Shown here piece after piece: positions 1-6,739 of a stretch of DNA of 64,000 nt; positions within the stretch are counted from its first letter, which is position 1; each line of letters starts with the position of its first letter. A program made the position numbers and the translations under genes. The DNA is taken from contig NZ_AP026966.1 in the NCBI RefSeq assembly GCF_027923905.1, forward strand, positions 3,721,001 through 3,785,000, written 5' to 3'. The DNA is from Massilia varians (lineage in GTDB: Bacteria; Pseudomonadota; Gammaproteobacteria; Burkholderiales; Burkholderiaceae_D). The notes below the pieces were generated by a model. It had not been told where the DNA came from. It saw only the letters and a list, made by a program, of their open reading frames with translations, and searched no databases.

Positions 1-812
1 TTGTAGACGAAGATGGCGGCGCCCGCGTTCCAGGGCGCGAAGAAGCAGCTCCAGGCGTGCTTGGCCCAGCCGGGCGAGGAGATGTTCCAGTGGACGTCGC
101 CCGGCTGCAGGCCGATCCAGTACATGGTCGACAGGTGGCCGACCGGATAGCTCTGGTGGCTGTGCAGCACCAGCTTGGGCTTGGCCGTGGTGCCGGAAGT
201 GAAATACAGCAGCAGCGGGTCGGTGGCGCGGGTCTCGCCCTGCGGCGTGAACACCGACTGGATGTCGTGGCTGTCGGCGAAGTCGCGCCAGCCTTCGGGT
301 TTGGCGCCTGCCGCGCCGCCCACCGCGATGCGGGTGAAGCTGCCGGCCATGCCGTCGAACTTGTGCGCTTCGGTGGCCTGGGCGATGACGTGCCTGACGC
401 GGCCGCGCGCGATGCGGTCCTGCAGGTCGGGGCCCGACACCAGCATGGTGGTCGGCACCAGCACCGCGCCAAGCTTGATCCCGGCCAGCATGATCTCCCA
501 CAACTCGACCCGGTTGGGCAGCATCAGGAGCACCCGGTCGCCGCGCCTGACCCCGCATAAGCGCAGGTACTCGGCCACCTGGCACGAACGCGAGGCCATG
601 TCGGCGAACGAGATTTTCTGCTCGCGGCCGTCCTCTTCGACTACCCAGAGGGCCGTGGCGTGGTTGTCCCTGGCCATCTGGTCGAAGTAGTCCAGCCCCC
701 AGTTAAAGGCGTCGAACCGGGGCTGCCGGTACTCGCGATAGGCGGTGTCGTAGTCGAGGCGGTGCTGCAGCAGGAAGTCGCGCGCTTGCAGAAAGCGCTG
801 GGTCGGCGTCAT
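1..812 (-). CDS. AMP-dependent acyl-CoA synthetase, 3' part cut by window edge
   Basis: The N-terminal 270 residues of an ANL-superfamily ligase are visible, running off the left edge. The adenylate P-loop YFTSGTTAKPK and the following LHSHQSYPVGH are seen, in the style of medium-chain or benzoate-type acyl-CoA synthetases (ACSM-like). Such enzymes activate a carboxylic acid to acyl-AMP and then acyl-CoA in the cytoplasm. The start (MTPTQRFLQARDFL) is an ATG. The gene lies about 115 bp downstream of the polyferredoxin gene on the same strand, so it may be read from the formate dehydrogenase operon, but nothing shows a functional link. Substrate cannot be told from this half. Confidence 0.88.
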   Translation of the reverse strand, partial: MTPTQRFLQARDFLLQHRLDYDTAYREYRQPRFDAFNWGLDYFDQMARDNHATALWVVEEDGREQKISFADMASRSCQVAEYLRLCGVRRGDRVLLMLPNRVELWEIMLAGIKLGAVLVPTTMLVSGPDLQDRIARGRVRHVIAQATEAHKFDGMAGSFTRIAVGGAAGAKPEGWRDFADSHDIQSVFTPQGETRATDPLLLYFTSGTTAKPKLVLHSHQSYPVGHLSTMYWIGLQPGDVHWNISSPGWAKHAWSCFFAPWNAGAAIFVY

Positions 813-926
813 GGTGTCTCCTGGGTCGCTAGGGTGGCATGGCCGCTGTGGCCATCCCTGGCCATTCTGCCATGTTTGCGCGCGCTGTTCCAACTCGGCC
901 GGCATGACCGGCCGAGACCGGAACCG

Positions 927-2594
927 TCAAGTGCGCTTGAGCGCCGTCACGCGCATCTCGTCGCGCGGCTCCATCATGTCGATGACGCGGCAGTCGCCGC
1001 ACATGCGCAGGCGGTCGAGGTGGCCGCTGAAGGCGGGATGCGAAGCCAGACGGCCGAGCATGTTCTCGACCATCTGCAGGGTGCCGAAGGGCTGGTCGCA
1101 GCGGATGCAGTGGAAAGGCTGGGACTCGTTGAGCACCACGGCCTGGCCGCGGCTCTCCATGAAGGACAGGCGCGGCGCCAGGCTGATGGCGTTTTCCGGG
1201 CAGGTGCTGGCGCACAGGCCGCACTGGACGCAGTTCTTCTCGATGAAGCGCAGCAGCGGCGCGCCCTGCCCGTCCTGCAGCGCCCCGGCCGGGCAGGCGC
1301 CGACGCAGGACATGCACAGGCTGCAGGCCTTGCGGTCGACCTCGATCGCACCAAAAGGCGCGCCGGCCGGCAGCGCGACCTGCTCGGGCGCCAGCGGCGC
1401 ATGGCGGTGCAGGTGCTCGAGGGCGTAGTCGAGCGTGTTGCGCTTGTCGTTCGCCAGGTGGAAGGTCGCCGGCTCGGCAGGGGTACGGCCGCGCGGGGCG
1501 TGGCGCAGCGCCACCGCCAGTTCGTCCGGCGCCTCCACGCGCAGCAGCTGGAAATGCGGGCCTTCGTAGCCGAGGCCGCTCAGTACCGCCTGGACGATCT
1601 CCATCTGCTGGTCCAGCAGGGCGACATACTGGGGAGCTTCGCGCCCCGTCAGCAGCACCGAGATGCCGGCCGCGCCATAGGCCACGGCGGCGAACCAGAC
1701 GTCGATGCCGGTCGAGGCGGTGTGCTGCAGCGCCAGCGGGATCGCGCGCCCGGGCACCGACTCGCCCAGTTGGGCCAGCAGCGCGGCGCCGTGTTCCGGG
1801 TCGTGCAGCACGAAGACAGGGTCTTGCCCGCCGCCTTCGCGGTAGGAGCGCAGCGCCGCCTGCATGCGCTTGCCGGTCAGCGCCGCCGGCGGGAAGGCAT
1901 AGCTGATGGCGCCGGTCGGGCAGGCCGTGGAACAGGCGCCGCAACCGGCGCACAGGTAGGGGTTGACCTTGACCCGGTCGCCGTCGCCGGAAATCGCCTG
2001 GGCCGAGCAGATCTCGATGCAGGCGCTGCAGCCCGTCAAGCCGTTGCGGCCATGGGCGCAGGTACGTTCCTTGTACGAGAAATACTTGGGCTTCTCGAAG
2101 TCGCCCACCATGTCGAGCATGGCCTCGACCGCCTCCAGGCGCGCGCCATCGTCGTAGCCGGGCGCGTAATACCCGTGGGGGCGCTGGTGGCTGGGAATCA
2201 GGCGGCTCGGGCTGAGGTCGAGCACGAGGTCGAAGCGGCCCTGCTGGACCGGCTGCCCGGGCGCCTGCCAGCGCGCCTCGAAGGCGCCCAGCCAGCCCGC
2301 CAGCGCGACGGTGCGCGCCACGTGCACCGGATACGGGCGCAGCGGCATCGTCTGCTGGCTGTCGAGCAGCAGCACGGTGACCGGCAAGGCCGCGGCGAGC
2401 CGGTCGGCCCAGGGCAAGGCGTGTTCGGCGGCGCCGACCACCAGGGTGCGGCCGCTGGACTGGTAGCTGACGGTGACGGCCGGCTCGAACACGGGGATAG
2501 CGTCGGCAGCCAGGATGGCCGCGCCCCTGGCCTGCGCATTGCGGCCTTCCTGGACCGGGTCGAGCGGCGGATTGTCGGTAAAGCGGATGTTCAT
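927..2594 (-). CDS. 4Fe-4S polyferredoxin associated with formate dehydrogenase
   Basis: The 555-aa protein has two ferredoxin-like blocks. The first carries CAGCGACSTACP preceded by a GCSACIEIC cluster, and the second carries CSLCMSCVGACP followed by CVQCGLCASTCP. A C-terminal pair, CIRC and MCGDC, may bind a further metal. It is probably a cytoplasmic electron carrier or an assembly factor for the formate dehydrogenase. The start is the ATG in MNIRFTDNP, which overlaps the DUF3306 stop as ATGA, indicating translational coupling. The reading frame stays open far upstream, but that extension lies inside the DUF3306 and DUF3305 genes and is not used. DUF3305, DUF3306, TorD and this protein form a familiar set beside FDH3-type enzymes. 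Confidence 0.88.
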   Translation of the reverse strand: MNIRFTDNPPLDPVQEGRNAQARGAAILAADAIPVFEPAVTVSYQSSGRTLVVGAAEHALPWADRLAAALPVTVLLLDSQQTMPLRPYPVHVARTVALAGWLGAFEARWQAPGQPVQQGRFDLVLDLSPSRLIPSHQRPHGYYAPGYDDGARLEAVEAMLDMVGDFEKPKYFSYKERTCAHGRNGLTGCSACIEICSAQAISGDGDRVKVNPYLCAGCGACSTACPTGAISYAFPPAALTGKRMQAALRSYREGGGQDPVFVLHDPEHGAALLAQLGESVPGRAIPLALQHTASTGIDVWFAAVAYGAAGISVLLTGREAPQYVALLDQQMEIVQAVLSGLGYEGPHFQLLRVEAPDELAVALRHAPRGRTPAEPATFHLANDKRNTLDYALEHLHRHAPLAPEQVALPAGAPFGAIEVDRKACSLCMSCVGACPAGALQDGQGAPLLRFIEKNCVQCGLCASTCPENAISLAPRLSFMESRGQAVVLNESQPFHCIRCDQPFGTLQMVENMLGRLASHPAFSGHLDRLRMCGDCRVIDMMEPRDEMRVTALKRT

Positions 2595-3115
2595 GCGTTC
2601 CCTTGTCGTGTGGACGGCGGCGCCTGTTCGGGTTCCGGCACCGGCTGCGCTTGCTGTGCCTGTGCCTGCCCTGCCGCCTCGGCCTCTTTCTGCCGGTCGT
2701 CGAACAGGCGCGTGACCAGGCCCTGCGCATGCTTGAGCGAAGCCAGCATGGCCGGGGTGAGCGGCGCCGCCTTGTTGTAGTCGTTCATGTAGATATCGAG
2801 GCCGTCGATCGCATTGAAATGCGGATCGGCGAACAGTTTTTTGAGCGCCAGACGCCGCACCGACTGGTCGACGCCCTTGGCCACGAAGGCGGAGAAGTCG
2901 GCATCCGGGGTGAGCCGCGCCGCGTCTTCGAGCGTCGGCAAGGGGGCGCGTGGCGCCGCGTCGGCTTCCTGCATGGCGCCGCCAGGAGGCTCGCTCACGG
3001 GTACAGGGGGCGCCGGTGCGCGCGGACCTTCGGCCGGCGCCGCGTCTGCGCCGGATGACTTCAGCCGCGCCCAGCGCCGGAAGAAACCTTCTTCGGACAT
3101 TCCGGCCCCGCTCAT
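2591..3115 (-). CDS. DUF3306 domain-containing protein
   Basis: The 174-aa protein begins MSGAGMSEEGFFRRWARLK, the usual DUF3306 opening, and has a conserved middle around DADFSAFVAKGVDQSVRRLALKKLFADPHFNAIDGLDIYMNDY. The C-terminus is Gln/Pro-rich and low in complexity. It has no signal peptide or membrane segment, so it is probably cytoplasmic. The ATG overlaps the DUF3305 stop (ATGA), and its own stop overlaps the polyferredoxin start the same way. A second ATG five codons in (MSEEGFF) is a possible alternative start. Family function is unknown. Its fixed place beside formate dehydrogenase suggests maturation or electron-transfer assembly, which is inference. Confidence 0.88.
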   Translation of the reverse strand: MSGAGMSEEGFFRRWARLKSSGADAAPAEGPRAPAPPVPVSEPPGGAMQEADAAPRAPLPTLEDAARLTPDADFSAFVAKGVDQSVRRLALKKLFADPHFNAIDGLDIYMNDYNKAAPLTPAMLASLKHAQGLVTRLFDDRQKEAEAAGQAQAQQAQPVPEPEQAPPSTRQGNA

Positions 3116-3558
3116 CCGTGCTGGCGCCCGCGGCGCGAGCGCGGCTTGGGCTGGTAGTGCTCGCGCAGGTAGCCGGCCACCCAGGCATAGATCTCGGCCG
3201 GCATGGCCACGCCGTCGGCCTGCTCGCCCGAGTCGAACATGCGCGTGCCCTCGACGTAGCTGACCGAGGCGCGTACGGGAATCGCCTTGCCCTCCTCCAT
3301 ACGCCACAGCACGAACACCTTGGAATCCGGCGCCATGCAGTTTTCGTAATAGCCTTCGTTCTCGTCGGTGTACAGCTCGAGTTCGAGGCCGGAGACGAGG
3401 TAGTAGTCGCGCTCCGGAGTCTCGCTGAGCACCTGCAGGCGCGGCAGGTTGCCGCGGTCCGGCACCACGCCGACCGCCTCCCAGGCCTCGTCGGCCCAGC
3501 GGTGCTGCACGGCGCGCCGCTGCATGATCACCGCGATTGGCATGCTTCCCATCTTCAT
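3112..3558 (-). CDS. DUF3305 domain-containing protein
   Basis: The protein has 148 aa, begins MKMGSMPIAVIMQRR and contains DEAWEAVGVVPD and ELYTDENEGYYENCMAPDSKVFVLWRMEEG, which I recognise as DUF3305. It ends in a basic tail, KPRSRRGRQHG. No signal peptide or membrane segment is visible. Start and stop codons both overlap neighbours by 4 bp, so it is translated in step with the upstream exported protein and with DUF3306. It occurs with TorD, DUF3306 and a polyferredoxin near formate dehydrogenases. The molecular role is not established. Confidence 0.88.
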   Translation of the reverse strand: MKMGSMPIAVIMQRRAVQHRWADEAWEAVGVVPDRGNLPRLQVLSETPERDYYLVSGLELELYTDENEGYYENCMAPDSKVFVLWRMEEGKAIPVRASVSYVEGTRMFDSGEQADGVAMPAEIYAWVAGYLREHYQPKPRSRRGRQHG

Positions 3559-4223
3559 TGCTTGTTCGCCGTCTTGGGGCTGTGTTCCTTCTCCACCGCC
3601 GGGGCCACACCCTTGGGCACCGACCGGGTCTGCCTGGTCTTGACGTCCTCGCTGGGCGCCGCGGTGCCCAGCTTTTCGCTCTTGATCGGGACGTTGGCCG
3701 CGTTCAGCGCCTGCGGGCTGTACGGCGCGGCGCCGGTCGCGGGCGCGGCCGCGGCGGTGCCGGGCGCCGCATTCGCGGGCGCCGCCGCCGGCATGCCGGC
3801 GTTGGGCGGTGTGCCCCCGGGCGGCACCATGCCGGCCGCCGCCGCCGCGCGGGCGGCCCCAGGCGCAGCCGCGCCGGGCGGCACCGGATTGGCGACCTGG
3901 CCGGGCGCCATGCTGCCCGGGCCGGCCACGCCGGGCGCCAGCCCCTGCCCCGCAGCCGCGGGAGCGGCGGCGACCGTGGTCGGCGCCACGATCTTGTAGC
4001 CCTTGGCCGGCGCCTGCGCACGCCAGCGCGCGCTGACCGCGTCCATCGACGCTGCAAGCAGTTCCTTGTCCTTGGCCGCCTTGGCGTCGGCGGCGGCCTT
4101 CTTGGCGGCGGCTTCCTGCTGCTGTGCGGGGGTCGGCGGCTTCAAGGCCGCCCAGCTGGAAGCGCTGCAGGCCAGCAGGCCGGCAAGCACCCAGCGCAAG
4201 CTTCGATGTGTGCTCATGTTCAT
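3555..4223 (-). CDS. Exported Ala/Pro-rich protein of unknown function in the formate dehydrogenase operon
   Basis: I do not recognise this 222-aa protein. Residues 1-25 look like a Sec signal peptide (HRSLRWVLAGLLACSASSWA). A charged helical stretch with many Ala and Lys follows, then a long low-complexity Ala/Pro/Gly region, and last a polar C-terminus. It is probably periplasmic. Its ATG overlaps the lipoprotein stop (ATGA) and its own stop overlaps DUF3305, so it is firmly inside the operon. The low-complexity region could be a spacer or cell-envelope linker. No catalytic motif is visible. Confidence 0.75.
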   Translation of the reverse strand: MNMSTHRSLRWVLAGLLACSASSWAALKPPTPAQQQEAAAKKAAADAKAAKDKELLAASMDAVSARWRAQAPAKGYKIVAPTTVAAAPAAAGQGLAPGVAGPGSMAPGQVANPVPPGAAAPGAARAAAAAGMVPPGGTPPNAGMPAAAPANAAPGTAAAAPATGAAPYSPQALNAANVPIKSEKLGTAAPSEDVKTRQTRSVPKGVAPAVEKEHSPKTANKQ

Positions 4224-4675
4224 TGTTTGGCTCCCAGTGTTCCCGGCGCTGCGGGACCTTTCGGCGCCGCATTGGTGGCGCTTGGCGCTTCCACCGTGCC
4301 CGGCGCCGGCGCCGCCGGTTTGCCGTTGTCGCCCGGCTGGGTCTGCGTTCCCGGCTGCGCACCGGATGACGGCGCCACACCCGAGGACGGCCCTGCGCCG
4401 GTTTCGGAGGTGCTGCCGCCGAGCTGCGCTCCGCCGGTATTGCCGCCCGAACCGCCGGCAGTGCCCGGTTGTCCGCCGGCATAGGTGGCGTCGGTGACCG
4501 GCTTGGCCGTGCTGGCGATGATGGCGCCCGCGGTACGGCCTCCGGCCGTAACCTGGCCCGGGTACTTGGTCTGTTCGATGCCGCCCACGCTCGGGTTGCG
4601 GCCGCGGTCGCAGCCGCTGGCCAGCGCCGCAAGCAAGGCCAGCGCGCCGGGGATGATGATGGTGGATGCTTTCAT
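4220..4675 (-). CDS. Gly/Pro-rich lipoprotein of unknown function in the formate dehydrogenase operon
   Basis: The protein has 151 aa with a clear lipoprotein signal: a hydrophobic stretch from IIIPGALALLAALASG leads into Cys22, fitting a lipobox (LASGC). After a short segment, GRNPSVGGIEQTKYPGQV, the rest is Gly, Ser, Thr and Pro rich without a recognisable fold. It follows the gamma subunit gene by 17 bp and overlaps the next gene by 4 bp. I cannot assign a function. A membrane-tethered accessory of the periplasmic-facing dehydrogenase is one possible reading. Confidence 0.75.
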   Translation of the reverse strand: MKASTIIIPGALALLAALASGCDRGRNPSVGGIEQTKYPGQVTAGGRTAGAIIASTAKPVTDATYAGGQPGTAGGSGGNTGGAQLGGSTSETGAGPSSGVAPSSGAQPGTQTQPGDNGKPAAPAPGTVEAPSATNAAPKGPAAPGTLGAKQ

Positions 4676-4692
4676 GGTGTTCCTCGCGTGCC

Positions 4693-5796
4693 TCAGGCGG
4701 CCGGGCCCGGACGGGGGCTCGGGTGGCCCGGCCGGGCGTCCGGATGGGGACGGTGCGCCGGGTCGGTCGCGGTGCCGTTGCGGACCTGTTCCAGCCACAG
4801 CGAGTGGTGGACGGCGGCCCAGTTCTCGTCGACGTGGCCTTCGCGCATGGCCTGGTAGGCCCCCGGCGTGCCCCAGGTGCCGATGTAGATATGGCCCATG
4901 GCGGCGGCGATGTACAGGGCAGCGCCGCCGATGTGCAGGTAGTTGGCCACCTGCAGCACGTAGCGGGTCTGGCCGAAGGTGACGAAATCCAGGATCAGGC
5001 CGGTAATCGACATGACGATGCCCAGCAGGGTCAGGCCGAGCCAGAACCAGGCCTTTTCGCCCGCGTTGAAGAAGCCGGCCGGCGGATGCTTGTGCGACAC
5101 CAGGCCGCCGCCCTGCTTCACCCACTGCCAGTCGTTGCGGTTGAAGAAGTTGCGGCGCAGGAAAGTGATGAACATCAGCACCGAGCAGACGATGAACAGC
5201 GGCCCAACGAAGTTGTGCAGGTACTTGGAGATGATCGCGACCCAGGAGAACAGGTCGTGCCCCATCCAGGGCAGCATGATCTTCTTGCCGTACATGATGA
5301 TGATGCCGGTGATCGCCAGCGCGATGAAGCTGTAGGCCGTGGCCCAGTGCACGTTGCGCTCCCAGGCGGTGAAGCGCTTGATCTGGCGTCCGGACGGCGC
5401 CACTTCCTTGGCGGCGCCGACCGCCTTGTAGAACACGAAGATCAGGAGCGGCACCGCCAGCAGGATGAAGCCGGCGATGCTGGCCAGCGGCCCGTTGCGT
5501 AGCATGCGCCAGGTGTTGCCGCCGCGCTGGACGATGACGTTGGCCTCGGTGGCGCCGTACTGGCCCAGGAAGTGGCGGTCCATGTGGACCCGCCCCGAGG
5601 CCGCGTTGGTCAGGCCCGGCTCCTTCACCACCGAATCGCCTTCGATCTGGAGCATGGTCTGCTCCTCGGCGTAGGCGGGCTTGGCGTCCTTGTTGGGTAC
5701 GCCGGCCCAGGCGGCCGTCGACAGCAGTGCCAGCACCAGGCCAGTAATCAGCAACTGCGTCAGCAACAGCGACGCGCGCGAGGAAATGGCGTGCAT
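4693..5796 (-). CDS. Formate dehydrogenase gamma subunit, cytochrome b556 type
   Basis: This 367-aa integral membrane subunit anchors the formate dehydrogenase and passes electrons to the quinone pool through b-type hemes. It has an N-terminal signal-like helix, a periplasmic segment with the usual GGNTWRMLRNGPLA, and then four membrane helices. Conserved histidines occur in FTAWERNVHWATA, YLHNFVGP, LHIGGAALYIAAAMGHIYIGT and AVHHSLW. The C-terminus ends in an unusual His/Pro/Arg-rich tail. The ATG at 5796 is preceded by GAGGAG at good spacing. It sits between two lipoprotein genes in the operon. Confidence 0.92.
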   Translation of the reverse strand: MHAISSRASLLLTQLLITGLVLALLSTAAWAGVPNKDAKPAYAEEQTMLQIEGDSVVKEPGLTNAASGRVHMDRHFLGQYGATEANVIVQRGGNTWRMLRNGPLASIAGFILLAVPLLIFVFYKAVGAAKEVAPSGRQIKRFTAWERNVHWATAYSFIALAITGIIIMYGKKIMLPWMGHDLFSWVAIISKYLHNFVGPLFIVCSVLMFITFLRRNFFNRNDWQWVKQGGGLVSHKHPPAGFFNAGEKAWFWLGLTLLGIVMSITGLILDFVTFGQTRYVLQVANYLHIGGAALYIAAAMGHIYIGTWGTPGAYQAMREGHVDENWAAVHHSLWLEQVRNGTATDPAHRPHPDARPGHPSPRPGPAA

Positions 5797-5806
5797 GGTC
5801 GGCTCC

Positions 5807-6022
5807 TCAGGGATTGGCCCGGTTGTATTCGTTCTGCTTCATGGCACGGTTCTGGACCGCGGCCGACCAGGCCAGCCGGTCGTTGTGGAAGCGTTGCTGG
5901 AAATGGCGCTGGTCTTCCTTGCCGGCATATTCGCCGTGCAGCCAGCCGGGGAACTGCTCGACCTCGAGGCAGCCGGACAGCAGCAGCGGCAACACCAGCA
6001 CAGCGTAACGGAGCTTGTTCAT
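5807..6022 (-). CDS. Small lipoprotein between formate dehydrogenase beta and gamma genes
   Basis: This is a 71-aa predicted lipoprotein: basic N-terminus, hydrophobic core LVLPLLLSG, then Cys18. The mature part, about 53 residues, is polar and aromatic (EQFPGWLHGEYAG, HNDRLAWSAAVQNRAMKQNEYNRANP). The start overlaps the beta-subunit stop by ATGA, and the gene ends 10 bp before the gamma-subunit start. I do not recognise the family. Being wedged between the beta and gamma genes suggests a small accessory of the enzyme complex on the periplasmic side, which is inference from position only. Confidence 0.8.
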   Translation of the reverse strand: MNKLRYAVLVLPLLLSGCLEVEQFPGWLHGEYAGKEDQRHFQQRFHNDRLAWSAAVQNRAMKQNEYNRANP

Positions 6023-6702
6023 TGGACGATCCTCCCCGGGTCGTTCTGCACGTCGCCGACCTGCTGGTTCACCCGCGGCAGGTCGCCCTTCGCCTTGATC
6101 TCGCCGCCGCGCTTGGGCCGGCCGTAGGCGATCTTCCAGCCCCACAGCTCGGGGCCGTAGCCGCGCGTCTCGACGCGCTGGCGGTAGATGTCGGCGATCT
6201 GGTTGGCCTCGCCGCCCAGCAGGGCCTTGGTGCCGCACTGCTCGGCGCAGGCCGGCAGCTTGCCTTCGGCGATGCGGTTGCGCCCATACTTCTTGAACTC
6301 GGCTTCGGAAGTATCCGGTTCCGGGCCGCCGGCGCAAAAGGTGCACTTGTCCATCTTGCCGCGGTGGTTGAACATGCCGGTCTCGGGGAACTGCGGCGCC
6401 CCGAACGGACAGGCGTAGTAGCAGTAGCCGCAGCCGATGCACTGGTCCTTGCTGTGCAGGACGATGCCGTCCTCGGTGTGGTAGATGCAGTTGGTCGGGC
6501 ACACCGCCAGGCAGGGCGCGTCGGTGCAGTGCATGCAGGCCACCGACACCGAGCGCTCACCGGGGATGCCGTCGTTGATGGTCACCACCCGGCGCCGGTT
6601 GATACCCCAGGGCAATTCGTGTTCGTTCTTGCATGCGGTCACGCAGCCGTTGCAGTCGATGCAGCGCTCTGTGTCGCAGATAAATTTCATTCTTGCGGCC
6701 AT
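6019..6702 (-). CDS. fdh3B: Formate dehydrogenase FDH3-type beta subunit
   Basis: The protein has 227 aa with four ferredoxin-type cysteine clusters: CIDCNGCVTAC, CMHCTDAPCLAVCP, CIGCGYCYYACP, and the pair CTFCAGG / CAEQC. They make an iron-sulfur wire between the catalytic subunit and the membrane cytochrome. The sequence closely resembles the FDH3 beta subunits of betaproteobacteria (opening MKFICDTERCIDCNGC). The start is the ATG of MAARMKF, behind a strong GGAGGAG site. It has no transmembrane tail of the FdoH kind, so the link to gamma must be through surface contacts. The stop overlaps the small lipoprotein gene. Confidence 0.93.
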   Translation of the reverse strand: MAARMKFICDTERCIDCNGCVTACKNEHELPWGINRRRVVTINDGIPGERSVSVACMHCTDAPCLAVCPTNCIYHTEDGIVLHSKDQCIGCGYCYYACPFGAPQFPETGMFNHRGKMDKCTFCAGGPEPDTSEAEFKKYGRNRIAEGKLPACAEQCGTKALLGGEANQIADIYRQRVETRGYGPELWGWKIAYGRPKRGGEIKAKGDLPRVNQQVGDVQNDPGRIVQ

Positions 6703-6739
6703 GCCGTTCTCCTCCGCTGTTCTGTACGCGCGCCGCGCC

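Noticed and set aside
660..2780. Long open frame on the plus strand across the polyferredoxin region
   Set aside because: It is the reverse-strand shadow of the polyferredoxin and acyl-CoA ligase genes. The protein is full of Arg, Gln, His and Ala with no domain, a common artefact of high GC.
3112..4632. Long open frame covering DUF3305 plus upstream sequence
   Set aside because: Only the last 148 codons match DUF3305; the upstream portion overlaps two signal-peptide genes in a different register.
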